A stretch of 13,935 nt of DNA from Candidatus Saccharibacteria bacterium CG_4_10_14_0_2_um_filter_52_9 (GCA_002792275.1 PFOA01000037.1:1-13935), one strand, 5' to 3'. Numbered from the stretch's first letter, positions 1-6,592 are shown. Notes: a model not told the origin generated them from the letters alone. Numbers and translations are program-made.

Positions 1-113
1 CTCCTTATTTAAACTAACAAATACGTCCTTTCTAGAATAGACTAGTTGTTGATTATATTGGGAGCCTGACAAGTGTTGATACAAGTGTCCTATATGTTTA
101 GTGGGTCGACCCA
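1..113 (-). promoter_or_regulatory. Upstream region of a leftward gene outside the window
   Basis: Read on the minus strand, the first six bases are AAGGAG, a strong Shine-Dalgarno site whose start codon must lie just left of the window. A TATAAT -10 box lies at 52-57 (minus), with no good -35 hexamer 17 nt further up. A direct repeat ACAAGTGT (69-76 and 81-88, 12 nt apart) flanks that -35 position. A perfect 12-bp palindrome TGGGTCGACCCA sits at 102-113. A weak -35 with repeats around it suggests an activated promoter, but that is inference because the gene itself is not visible. Confidence 0.4.
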
Positions 114-128
114 ACCTATAATTCAAGT

Positions 129-533
129 CTAAGCAGCTAAGTGTTCCGGGCCCGGTGGAGTGAGTTGTTCGACGGGGAATTGGACGACTTCAGCCAGGGC
201 CTGGCGCACAAATACCCAGGCCGGCTTGTCCCAAAGTTGAGCGTCGGCGTTGCCGTAACCGTAATTGACGGTGATTTTGCCTAGAGCTTCGGAGGCTTCA
301 CGGTCTAAGCTCCAGCCATCGGCGGCGTGGACTTCTTCTACGGCAGTGCTCACCTCAGTAACGAGACGTCCAATCCCGAAACCGACAGGGCGGTGTTTGC
401 CCACGATCTCTACTCTGTTTTTGCCGTCGTCCTGTTCTCGTTCGATAACGCCGGAGATACTACGAGCAGTCCGGTCGATTTTGTTGGCCATGACCTTTTT
501 ATTTGAAGCCGCTTTTTCATGTAGCAGACTCAT
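129..533 (-). CDS. Hypothetical protein, about 134 aa
   Basis: I do not recognise this protein family. The product is small and soluble, with no membrane segment or signal peptide. It has a basic N-terminal part (residues about 5-30, several Lys and Arg), a middle part predicted to be beta-rich, and a C-terminal segment ending in PPGPEHLAA. The frame stays open up to a GTG at 590, but ATG 533 is preferred: a TTGAAT-17-TATGAT promoter ends six bases before it, so transcription should begin at this codon. Another ATG at 491 (MANKID) is possible. No Shine-Dalgarno precedes any of these starts. It is divergent from ftsK. Confidence 0.55.
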   Translation of the reverse strand: MSLLHEKAASNKKVMANKIDRTARSISGVIEREQDDGKNRVEIVGKHRPVGFGIGRLVTEVSTAVEEVHAADGWSLDREASEALGKITVNYGYGNADAQLWDKPAWVFVRQALAEVVQFPVEQLTPPGPEHLAA

Positions 534-539
534 ATCTGA

Positions 540-568
540 ATCATATGCCCGAGCCAAGCGTAATTCAA
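540..568 (-). promoter_or_regulatory. Leaderless-type promoter of the hypothetical gene
   Basis: On the minus strand a TTGAAT -35 box (563-568) and a TATGAT -10 box (540-545) are separated by exactly 17 nt. The -10 is followed by six bases and then ATG 533, which puts the expected transcription start on the start codon. Confidence 0.55.
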
Positions 569-597
569 CAAGATATTTGTCACAAAGCACAAGGGGA

Positions 598-667
598 TTG
601 ACGGTAGTTGTAAAAATTGCTATAATATTGTGAGGTATGACAGATCATTCCGCTAAGCTGATATAAT
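598..667 (+). promoter_or_regulatory. ftsK promoter region, two candidate -10 boxes
   Basis: The upstream candidate is TTGACG (598-603), 17 nt, TATAAT (621-626), close to the sigma-70 consensus. A second TATAAT lies at 662-667, twelve bases before the ftsK ATG; its best -35 (ATGACA, 637-642) is 19 nt away and weak. Neither transcript would carry a Shine-Dalgarno site before ATG 680. The second promoter would leave a leader of only about six bases. Confidence 0.55.
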
Positions 668-679
668 AGTTGAACAGAT

Positions 680-2890
680 ATGGCTAAAAAGAAAAAATCG
701 GTTAAAAGGAAGAAAAGCACCAGGGCTAAGAAGGCCGTAGAGGTCGAGCGTTCGCCGTTCTGGGCGCTGAGCGGCGCTATCTTACTGATGGTGGCGGCCG
801 TTTTTTTGATGCTTGGTGGCTTTGGCACTGGCGGACCACTACCGGTGAATCTGTTTCACGGCGCCTACTGGACTCTGGGCTATGCCGCCTACCTGACACC
901 CGTCGCTCTTATATATTGGGGCGTTTATAAGTTTATGACAGAAGACCGGCGCATCCCGCTTAGTAATTTGTTGGGCATGACGTCGGTACTACTGTTTGCC
1001 AGCAGCTGGTTTTACACGGCCTTTGCTTCTAAAAACGATGTCGGAGCCTGGGTCGGTGGCCACGGCGGCCAGGTCGGCAAGACCATCGGCAACGTCACGC
1101 TAAGCGCCCTCGACAAGATGCCGGCTAACTTTTTATTCTTTGTTTTAACAGTGTTGTCGGTGTTCTTTGCCTTTGGCGTGTCGTTAAAACTGCTCTTAAA
1201 GATCGCAGATTTGTTCAAGCGGTCGGAGGGTGAGCCGGAATCTGAACTGGCAGCGCTAAAGGCCAACGCCAGCGAGAGCAACTTTAAGCTCAATGAAGGC
1301 GTGCCGGTAGTACACCACACGGCTGGCGGCGATGTTGGTCCGCGCCTGAGCAGTCTAAAAAACACTGCCCAAAAGCTGACAGGCAACGAAAATCATGAGG
1401 CTCTGACCACCGCTAGTGACCCCGACTGGCAGTTCCCAAGCGTTAATTTGCTTAGCCAGAAACAGGACAAGGCCGATGCTGGTGATGTCAACGCCAACGC
1501 CCAGATAATCCACGATACTTTCGCCAACTTCAGCATTGAGGTTGAGATGGAAGGGGCCAATATCGGCCCGCGCGTAACCCAGTTCACCATGAAGCCGCCA
1601 ACAGGGGTCAAATTGACCAAAATCACCGCCCTGGAGAACAACCTGGCGCTCGATCTGGCGGCCACCAGCATCCGTATGGAAGCACCGATTCCCGGCAAGC
1701 GAGCCGTTGGTATTGAGGTGCCCAACGTTAAATCTGCCACTGTGCGCCTGAGCTCGATGCTATTATCGCGCGAGTGGCAGGAACAAAGCGGCGCACTCAG
1801 CTTTGCCATCGGCAAGGACATTTCCGGCACGCCGATCGTGGCCGACCTGGCAAAAATGCCGCACATCCTGGTGGCCGGCCAGACCGGTAGCGGTAAGTCG
1901 GTGATGATCAATACCATTCTGGCCAGCCTGTTGTACCGCAATTCGCCGGCCGATATGAAGCTGATTCTGGTTGACCCCAAGCGCGTTGAGCTGAAGCCCT
2001 ATGATGACATTCCGCATCTGTTAACACCGGTGATCACCGAGCCCGAAAAATGCATCAGTGCTCTTAAGTGGGCGGTGGCCGAGATGGAACGGCGCTACCA
2101 CGCTCTGTCCGAAGCCGGCAAGCGCAACATCGGCGAATATAACAGCCTCAAAAAAGAAGCCGGCATGCCCTATATCGTCATCGTTATTGACGAGCTGGCC
2201 GACCTGATGATGATGGCCGCCCGCGATGTTGAAGCCCTGGTGGTGCGCATTGCCCAAAAGGCCCGCGCTGTCGGCATCCACCTGGTGCTGGCCACTCAGC
2301 GCCCCTCAGTCGACGTCATCACCGGTCTTATTAAAGCTAACGTGCCGGCTCGCATTGCCTTCACCACCCAGAGCCAGGTCGATAGCCGTACCATCATCGA
2401 CCAGATGGGTGCCGAAAAGCTCCTGGGGGAGGGCGACATGTTGCTACTAACCTCCGATATGCCCAAGCCAAAGCGCGTGCAGGGCGCCCTGATCGGTGAT
2501 GACGAGACCAACAAGGTTATGGACTTTCTGCGCATGCAAAGGCCACCTCGGTACGATGACGAAGTCGTTTCCCAGCCCGTCCAGCTTAATGGCAAGGGCG
2601 GCGTGGTGGCCGATTACGGTGCCAACGACGCCAATGACGATATGTTCCGCGACGCTGTAGGCGTGGTGATTGAGAACCGCAAGGCCAGCACCAGCCTGCT
2701 TCAGCGCCGCCTACGCATCGGCTACGGCCGCGCCGCCCGTCTTATAGAACAGATGGAAGACCAGGGCATAATCGGCCAAGCCGACGGCTCTCGCCCCCGT
2801 GAAGTGCTAGTACATTCTATAGATGAAGTCTTTGGCGGCCACGCCATTGCCCCAGTCGATGAAGTCCTCGACGAAAACTTCCCCGAGTAA
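680..2890 (+). CDS. ftsK: DNA translocase FtsK/SpoIIIE
   Basis: This is the ATP-driven, septum-anchored DNA pump that clears chromosome ends during division. The 736-aa chain begins with a Lys/Arg-rich tail (1-24), followed by an N-terminal membrane domain with hydrophobic segments near 28-48, 63-85, 95-115 and 149-175. A fairly short linker (about 180-250) leads to the alpha/beta RecA-like motor. Walker A is GQTGSGKS (400-407) and Walker B is IVIVIDE, with D504 and E505. The family segment ATQRPSVDVITGLIKANVPA follows. A gamma winged-helix domain covers about 654-715 (RRLRIGYGRAARLIEQME), the part that reads polar KOPS-type DNA sequences in characterised FtsK proteins. All key motor residues are intact. 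It converges on the GIY-YIG gene with 9 bases between the stop codons. Confidence 0.96.
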   Translation: MAKKKKSVKRKKSTRAKKAVEVERSPFWALSGAILLMVAAVFLMLGGFGTGGPLPVNLFHGAYWTLGYAAYLTPVALIYWGVYKFMTEDRRIPLSNLLGMTSVLLFASSWFYTAFASKNDVGAWVGGHGGQVGKTIGNVTLSALDKMPANFLFFVLTVLSVFFAFGVSLKLLLKIADLFKRSEGEPESELAALKANASESNFKLNEGVPVVHHTAGGDVGPRLSSLKNTAQKLTGNENHEALTTASDPDWQFPSVNLLSQKQDKADAGDVNANAQIIHDTFANFSIEVEMEGANIGPRVTQFTMKPPTGVKLTKITALENNLALDLAATSIRMEAPIPGKRAVGIEVPNVKSATVRLSSMLLSREWQEQSGALSFAIGKDISGTPIVADLAKMPHILVAGQTGSGKSVMINTILASLLYRNSPADMKLILVDPKRVELKPYDDIPHLLTPVITEPEKCISALKWAVAEMERRYHALSEAGKRNIGEYNSLKKEAGMPYIVIVIDELADLMMMAARDVEALVVRIAQKARAVGIHLVLATQRPSVDVITGLIKANVPARIAFTTQSQVDSRTIIDQMGAEKLLGEGDMLLLTSDMPKPKRVQGALIGDDETNKVMDFLRMQRPPRYDDEVVSQPVQLNGKGGVVADYGANDANDDMFRDAVGVVIENRKASTSLLQRRLRIGYGRAARLIEQMEDQGIIGQADGSRPREVLVHSIDEVFGGHAIAPVDEVLDENFPE

Positions 2891-2899
2891 CAAAACACT

Positions 2900-3619
2900 C
2901 TATTTTCCAACGTACTTAACGGGGTTCTGGCTACCCGTTTTTTGATACTCCTCAATAGAATGATTGATATATCTGGTGGTGGTTCTGGCATCTGCAGGCC
3001 TGCCAATAAATTCATAGCGCCCATCACGCCGCTTATGTTTTTGCCAATTTTCAACTTCAAACACGCCACGGATGATACCTCTATATGTGGCGCAAACAAT
3101 TTTTATCTGATTGGCCCGAATCAAACTTACTCTCCATGCGCTACGCGTCGCCTCATAGATCTCATCAAGATTTTTGCAAGCTTGATACTTATCATTGATA
3201 TTGATGAGCATAACCGGCTCGTTAAACACAGCAGGTTCGGCTTGGTAATATATTTCTAATTCTTGGATTGTACTTAGCCCCTGTTTGTCAGAATGATGGC
3301 CTGACACGATATTTGTTAACTGATCTCTGAGTAAATCAATAACCGCCGCCTCAACCTCAAGAGCTTCTTTTTCGGAGAGTCCATGCCTTAGAACTTTAAG
3401 AACAATGTCATCATCTTTCACTTCGTCGCTCAGTATTTCTATAATACGGCTTAGTTTCTCAGATTTATCTTCCCCAAATACAAGGGCATCAAGCCTATGG
3501 CTGTTAATCCGATTGCCTTTGCCCTTACCGACGTAAAATATCTGATTATCCCGGGGGTCAATCAGTAAATATACATAGTATTTCAGATGCTCTATGGTGC
3601 TTTGATTGAGCTTGCTCAT
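2900..3619 (-). CDS. LEM-3-like/COG3680 GIY-YIG domain protein
   Basis: The GIY-YIG fold is a small metal-dependent endonuclease module. From the chosen start the protein is 239 aa. The signature pair is YVY (15-17) and YVG (29-31), followed by KGKGNR with R37 and H41. The strand-loop pattern YYVYLLIDPRDNQIFYVGKG matches the LEM-3/Ankle1-like branch. An acidic EVEAAVIDLL stretch may supply the metal-binding Glu. The C-terminal half, including YRGIIRGVFEVENW and ending QNPVKYVGK, resembles the conserved tail of that family. Its in vivo role is unknown: restriction, defence and repair are all open. The frame extends to 3766, but ATG 3619 starts just before the domain and lies seven bases after a TATACT box. 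The gene is more A+T rich than ftsK and rpsF, consistent with acquisition. Confidence 0.75.
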   Translation of the reverse strand: MSKLNQSTIEHLKYYVYLLIDPRDNQIFYVGKGKGNRINSHRLDALVFGEDKSEKLSRIIEILSDEVKDDDIVLKVLRHGLSEKEALEVEAAVIDLLRDQLTNIVSGHHSDKQGLSTIQELEIYYQAEPAVFNEPVMLININDKYQACKNLDEIYEATRSAWRVSLIRANQIKIVCATYRGIIRGVFEVENWQKHKRRDGRYEFIGRPADARTTTRYINHSIEEYQKTGSQNPVKYVGK

Positions 3620-3626
3620 GGCTGGC

Positions 3627-3632
3627 AGTATA
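3627..3632 (-). promoter_or_regulatory. Candidate -10 box for the GIY-YIG gene
   Basis: TATACT on the minus strand, seven bases before ATG 3619. No convincing -35 hexamer lies 16-18 nt upstream, so the call rests on the -10 and its position. An AAGGGG further upstream is too far from the ATG to act as a Shine-Dalgarno site. Confidence 0.3.
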
Positions 3633-3656
3633 CCCCTTAGTCCTCGAACAGCATAT

Positions 3657-3694
3657 GTGTCCAAGTTGACATTTTGGTGACACTTTGATACAAT
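3657..3694 (+). promoter_or_regulatory. Promoter and possible operator of the RelBE-like module
   Basis: A consensus -35 TTGACA (3666-3671), a 17-nt spacer and TACAAT (3689-3694) are followed by seven bases and then ATG 3702, a leaderless arrangement. An imperfect inverted repeat, GTGTCCAA (3657-3664) against TTGGTGACAC (3674-3683), straddles the -35. It is a plausible site for autorepression by the antitoxin, though its arms differ by a 2-base gap. Confidence 0.6.
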
Positions 3695-3701
3695 TCCGTC
3701 T

Positions 3702-4058
3702 ATGAACAATCCAACGGCCCGACTAACTATTCCGATGGACAAAAGTCTGCGCGTTAAGCTTGGCAAGCGAGCCGATGAACTGGGGTTTGATTCGCCGCAA
3801 GCCCTGTTACGCTATGTCAGTAAGACACTTGTCGACGGCCGTAAAGTGACTTTCGGAGAGGTCGATTACCTCGCGCTTCGTGATAAAAAAGACGGTTGGG
3901 ATGACTGGGGTCCCGTGCCAAATGAAGTGTTGGAGCGCTGGGCCAAACAAGCCGCCGACGAAAGGTCAGGCAAGGCTAAACTACAAAGTTTTGACAATAT
4001 AGACGATCTTTTGGCAGACTTAAAGTCCTATGTCGCCAAGAGAAATCAAGCTAAGTGA
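3702..4058 (+). CDS. RelB-like antitoxin, probable ribbon-helix-helix
   Basis: Probable DNA-binding antitoxin of 118 aa. Residues about 7-47 (ARLTIPMDKSLRVKLGKRAD and following) have the strand-helix-helix pattern of RHH/RelB proteins: a short basic beta strand, then two helices. The C-terminal half is charged and mostly helical, ending in a Lys-rich helix (LLADLKSYVAKRNQAK) suited to wrapping a toxin. Its end overlaps the toxin start by 29 bases, so the two are translated together. In such modules the antitoxin neutralises the toxin and represses the shared promoter; both are inferred here from family and arrangement. ATG 3702 has no Shine-Dalgarno but sits seven bases after a near-consensus promoter. 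Confidence 0.7.
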   Translation: MNNPTARLTIPMDKSLRVKLGKRADELGFDSPQALLRYVSKTLVDGRKVTFGEVDYLALRDKKDGWDDWGPVPNEVLERWAKQAADERSGKAKLQSFDNIDDLLADLKSYVAKRNQAK

Positions 4059-4305
4059 TTTATTTAAAGAAAACTATGCCAATCGGATTGCGCTTGATCC
4101 GGCGCTTGTAAAACCGTTTGACAAACGACTAACTCTTTTCAAGCAGGACAGGACTATTCCTGAACTAAACGACCATAATTTGGATTGGGAGATGCAGGGC
4201 CTTAGAGCCTTTTCGATAACTAAAGATATCCGGGTTATTTACGAAGAAACCGAGGATTCCTACATCTTTAGAGATATCGGCACGCATAGCCAGGTCTACA
4301 AATAG
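4030..4305 (+). CDS. RelE/YafQ-family toxin (putative mRNA interferase)
   Basis: 91 aa, the usual size for RelE/ParE-superfamily toxins. The second half fits the YafQ pattern: DHNLDWEMQGLRAF, then SITKDIRVIYEE and a closing IGTHSQVYK. Candidate active-site residues are H49, D66, R68 and H86. The position corresponding to a second catalytic His in E. coli YafQ appears to be S62, as in some other family members. Characterised YafQ cuts mRNA on the ribosome; the same activity is inferred here, not shown. The gene starts inside the antitoxin reading frame (29-base overlap), and no strong Shine-Dalgarno precedes it, so expression probably depends on translation of the antitoxin. The rpsF promoter begins at the base after its stop. 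Confidence 0.8.
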   Translation: MSPREIKLSDLFKENYANRIALDPALVKPFDKRLTLFKQDRTIPELNDHNLDWEMQGLRAFSITKDIRVIYEETEDSYIFRDIGTHSQVYK

Positions 4306-4334
4306 TTGACCAACAGGGGTAAGTAAGTTATACT
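4306..4334 (+). promoter_or_regulatory. Promoter of the rpsF-ssb-rpsR-efp operon
   Basis: TTGACC (4306-4311), an exact 17-nt spacer and TATACT (4329-4334). It begins immediately after the toxin stop codon. The predicted start near 4341 gives a leader of about 89 bases, unlike the leaderless promoters of the lone genes. Confidence 0.7.
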
Positions 4335-4340
4335 TGCCGG

Positions 4341-4429
4341 TACTATTAACTTCAGGCTCATAACCACTTGTGTGTATGGGCTAGTTCGACCCAGTGGGTC
4401 GAGCGTTTACCAGAAGGAAGGAGTGCGGT
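4341..4429 (+). promoter_or_regulatory. rpsF mRNA leader with hairpin
   Basis: The leader contains a perfect inverted repeat TCGACCCA-G-TGGGTCGA (4386-4402). As RNA this can form a 6-bp stem (TCGACC/GGTCGA) with a CAGUG loop, 11 bases before the Shine-Dalgarno AAGGAAGGAG (4414-4423). rpsF leaders of many bacteria carry an S6:S18-binding autoregulatory structure. This hairpin is a candidate for that role, but I could not match the conserved CCG bulge of the known motif. The same half-site TGGGTCGA also occurs at 102-113. Confidence 0.4.
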
Positions 4430-4828
4430 TTGAATCAGTACGAAATTGCAGTGCTTTATCATCCTGACCTCGAAGTCGACCTGACTAAGGCCGAGGAACG
4501 GGTCACGAAGATTGTCACCGATAACGGCGGCAAAATTACGGCTACCGATAACTGGGGTAAGCGTAAGCTGGCCTACGGCATTGCCGGCAACGAACACGCC
4601 ATCTACGTCTTCTACACCGTGGAACTGCCCGGAACATCCGTGGCCAAGGTGGAGAGCACGCTGAACATCACCGACGAAGTCATCCGATTCCTCATCACCC
4701 GGCCGGATCTGCGAGCCATCGCCAAGGCCGAAGCCGCCAAGGCTGTTAAGGCCGAGCAGGCTGCCAAGCGTGGCGAACGTGATGATCACAGTGACGACGA
4801 CACCAAAGACGAAAAGGAAGAATCTTAA
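4430..4828 (+). CDS. rpsF: Small ribosomal subunit protein bS6
   Basis: bS6 binds 16S rRNA on the platform of the 30S subunit together with bS18, encoded two genes downstream. The protein begins MNQYEIAVLYHPDLE. It contains the family core NWGKRKLAYGI followed by an AIYVFYTVELPG strand, and ends the fold with DEVIRFLITRPD. A charged tail (residues about 100-132, rich in Ala/Lys then Asp/Glu) follows, as in many S6 proteins. The start is TTG 4430: a strong Shine-Dalgarno AAGGAAGGAG lies six bases upstream and homology begins at this codon. An in-frame GTG at 4394 would add 12 unrelated residues. It is the first gene of the operon. Confidence 0.95.
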   Translation: MNQYEIAVLYHPDLEVDLTKAEERVTKIVTDNGGKITATDNWGKRKLAYGIAGNEHAIYVFYTVELPGTSVAKVESTLNITDEVIRFLITRPDLRAIAKAEAAKAVKAEQAAKRGERDDHSDDDTKDEKEES

Positions 4829-4855
4829 AAAATTGTTAAATCTTTGCACGTCGGC

Positions 4856-4885
4856 TTGACGGATATTCCGCGGCAGGCGTAGGGT
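4856..4885 (+). promoter_or_regulatory. Possible internal promoter before ssb
   Basis: TTGACG (4856-4861) and TAGGGT (4880-4885) with an 18-nt spacer, in the 84-base rpsF-ssb gap. The -35 is good and the -10 weak. It would let ssb, rpsR and efp be made apart from rpsF. A Shine-Dalgarno AAGGAG (4900-4905) serves ssb. Confidence 0.35.
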
Positions 4886-4912
4886 AGAGGATACAAATTA
4901 AGGAGAGATACC

Positions 4913-5413
4913 ATGGCACGAAGCCTCAACCAAGTAACATTAATGGGTAACCTGACCCGTGACCCCGAACTGCGGCAAACGCCCACCGGGCAGAACGTCA
5001 CCAGCTTTAGCCTGGCGCTGAACCGCGCCTACAAGGATCAAAGCGGCGAATGGCAGGAAGTCACCGACTACATCGACATCGTCTGCTGGGGCCCCCTGGC
5101 CGAGCGCGTGGCGCAATACCTGAGCAAGGGTCGCCGCTGTCTGGTGCAGGGTCGGATTCAATCCCGCTCATGGGAGCAAGACGGCGCTAAGCGTAGCAAA
5201 GTCGAAGTCCTGGCCAACGACGTAACCTTCCTGGACAGCCGCGGTGCCGGCGGTGATGATGGCGGCAGTGCCGGCGGTTCCGAATCGTCCTCAGCCCCAA
5301 AGGCTAGCGACAAACCCAAAGCCGGCAAAAAAGCTAACGCTAAAGCGAAAGATGACGTAGTTATCGAAGACATCGGCGACGAGCCGATCAATCTCGACGA
5401 CATCCCGTTCTAA
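4913..5413 (+). CDS. ssb: Single-stranded DNA-binding protein
   Basis: SSB coats single-stranded DNA during replication, repair and recombination, and recruits partner proteins through its C-terminal tip. The 166-aa protein has an N-terminal OB fold (about 1-110) with the family segments NQVTLMGNLTRDPELRQTPT, FSLALNR and YIDIVCWGPLAERV. A flexible linker (about 111-155) is rich in Gly/Ser then Lys/Ala. The acidic tip ends DDIPF, matching the canonical D-D-I-P-F end. Start ATG 4913 has AAGGAG seven bases upstream. Its place between rpsF and rpsR is the conserved bacterial order. Confidence 0.97.
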   Translation: MARSLNQVTLMGNLTRDPELRQTPTGQNVTSFSLALNRAYKDQSGEWQEVTDYIDIVCWGPLAERVAQYLSKGRRCLVQGRIQSRSWEQDGAKRSKVEVLANDVTFLDSRGAGGDDGGSAGGSESSSAPKASDKPKAGKKANAKAKDDVVIEDIGDEPINLDDIPF

Positions 5414-5427
5414 TTTAAGGAGTATTA

Positions 5428-5631
5428 ATGGCAAAGATTTTTAAACACCGAACCGACGTAGCCTATTTTTCCTACAAAGATTTCAAGACCCTACAGCGTT
5501 ACGTAAACGTTTACGGGCAAATTGAAAGCCGTAAAAAAACCGGTCTGACCGAAAGCCAGCAACGCCGCCTGGCCGTCGCTATCAAGCGCGCCCGGCACAT
5601 TGCTCTGATGCCTTTCGTGGCCACCAACTAG
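5428..5631 (+). CDS. rpsR: Small ribosomal subunit protein bS18
   Basis: bS18 is the partner of bS6 on the 30S platform. The 67-aa protein is a short form containing the core: FKHRTDVAYFSYKDFKTLQR, VNVYGQIESRKKTGL, then QQRRLAVAIKRARHIALMPF. It has no cysteines, so no zinc-ribbon type N-terminus. AAGGAG (5417-5422) lies five bases before the ATG, and the gap after ssb is 14 bases, so it is clearly in the same operon. Confidence 0.96.
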   Translation: MAKIFKHRTDVAYFSYKDFKTLQRYVNVYGQIESRKKTGLTESQQRRLAVAIKRARHIALMPFVATN

Positions 5632-5644
5632 GAGTTAAAGGCCT

Positions 5645-6211
5645 ATGGCACTGAGCATTACCAACCTCAAAAAAGGCACCGTCTTCCAGTGGGAAGGCGA
5701 GCCTTTTCGAGTAGTTGATTACAACCAAAAAGTGATGGGTCGCGGCGGCTCAATCGTCAACGTCCGCATCAAGAGCCTGCTCGATGGCAAGGTGCTGGAA
5801 AAGACCTTTAAGGGCAACGAACAATTGGATAGTGCCGACGTAACGGCTCAAGCCGTGCAGTACCTGTACAGCGACGGCAGTAACTTCTTCTTTATGAACG
5901 ACGAAACTTTTAACCAGTTCGAAGTGCCGGCCGATCTGGTGGGCGATTCGGCCGGCTATCTAAAAGAAGGCGACCGCGTCCAGTTGCAGTTCTTTAACGA
6001 CCGGCCGATCAACGTCGAGCTGGCCAAAAACGTGCCGTTGTTGGTAACCTACACCGAAAACGCCGTCAAGGGCGACACCAGCTCATCGATCAGCAAAGAC
6101 GCCACCCTGGAAACCGGCCTGACCATCAAGGTGCCGGCCTTTATTAAGCAGGGCGATGTTATTTCGGTGGATACTGCCAGCGGTGCTTACCGCGAACGCG
6201 TCAAAGACTAG
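5645..6211 (+). CDS. efp: Translation elongation factor P
   Basis: EF-P binds between the P and E sites and rescues ribosomes stalled on proline runs. At 188 aa it is the usual length. It has an N-terminal KOW-like domain (about 1-63), a first OB domain (about 65-125) and a C-terminal OB domain with the signature LETGLTIKVPAFIKQGDVI, ending SGAYRERVKD. The loop that reaches the P-site tRNA reads NQKVMGRGGS. Aligned on the GRGG, the usual tip Lys or Arg is V30 and a lysine (K29) sits one residue earlier. The Shine-Dalgarno overlaps the rpsR stop (TAGGAG, 5629-5634). It is the last gene of the operon and shares a CTAG with the opposing RHH gene, so the two stop codons overlap. Confidence 0.95.
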   Translation: MALSITNLKKGTVFQWEGEPFRVVDYNQKVMGRGGSIVNVRIKSLLDGKVLEKTFKGNEQLDSADVTAQAVQYLYSDGSNFFFMNDETFNQFEVPADLVGDSAGYLKEGDRVQLQFFNDRPINVELAKNVPLLVTYTENAVKGDTSSSISKDATLETGLTIKVPAFIKQGDVISVDTASGAYRERVKD

Positions 6212-6531
6212 CTGTCGTAGACGTCCAGCTCACCGAGTTCTTCCATCGTCCGTTTCATGCCGGCTCGAGCCTTGCGGTGCTCGAGAGTTTTTAAGATAAC
6301 ATCCGGGTCGGTCTGGTCAAGCTCGCGGCCCCGGGGACGCAGGTACCATAGGACTGCCATGCGGATTATGTCACTGCGGCCGGTAAAATCCTTGGCCGCC
6401 GCCTCATCCACCATGTCGATCAGACCCTGGGGAAGGCTTAGGTTCAGCCGCATCATTTTAGCACCATGCCGGCGCCGTTTTAGCTGCCCTGGCAGCGTGG
6501 CCGCTTGCTGACCGTCTTCGTCTTGACCCAT
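6208..6531 (-). CDS. Ribbon-helix-helix transcriptional regulator
   Basis: Likely dimeric DNA-binding protein of 107 aa. After a polar basic N-terminus (GQLKRRRHGAKM), residues about 26-67 form an RHH domain: a beta strand (MMRLNLSLP), a helix (GLIDMVDEAAA) and a second helix after the turn FTGRSDII. The C-terminal part (EHRKARAGMKRTMEELGELD) is charged and helical and may be a ligand or partner surface. ATG 6531 is chosen because AAGGAG (6541-6546) lies nine bases upstream; the longer frame to 6648 would run through the operator. No toxin gene is adjacent, so it is probably a stand-alone repressor, perhaps of itself and of tlyA. Its stop overlaps that of efp. Confidence 0.75.
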   Translation of the reverse strand: MGQDEDGQQAATLPGQLKRRRHGAKMMRLNLSLPQGLIDMVDEAAAKDFTGRSDIIRMAVLWYLRPRGRELDQTDPDVILKTLEHRKARAGMKRTMEELGELDVYDS

Positions 6532-6553
6532 CCGTTTTAGCTCCTTGATAAAC

Positions 6554-6592
6554 TGATACACTAAATGTATCACATATACACACTTTATACAC
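6554..6592 (-). promoter_or_regulatory. Phased operator upstream of the RHH gene
   Basis: A perfect 7-bp inverted repeat TGATACA-CTAAA-TGTATCA (6554-6572) is followed by two direct copies of TATACAC (6575-6581 and 6586-6592). The ATACA-type half-sites begin at 6555, 6566 (inverted), 6575 and 6586, about one helical turn apart. This is the layout expected for cooperative RHH dimers. The array lies directly upstream of the RHH Shine-Dalgarno, so autoregulation is inferred. Confidence 0.55.

Noticed and set aside
1393..1980. Long open frame on the minus strand inside ftsK (195 codons)
   Set aside because: It lies wholly opposite the FtsK motor domain, its translation has no recognisable fold, and it has no promoter or Shine-Dalgarno; it is a shadow of a G+C-rich gene.
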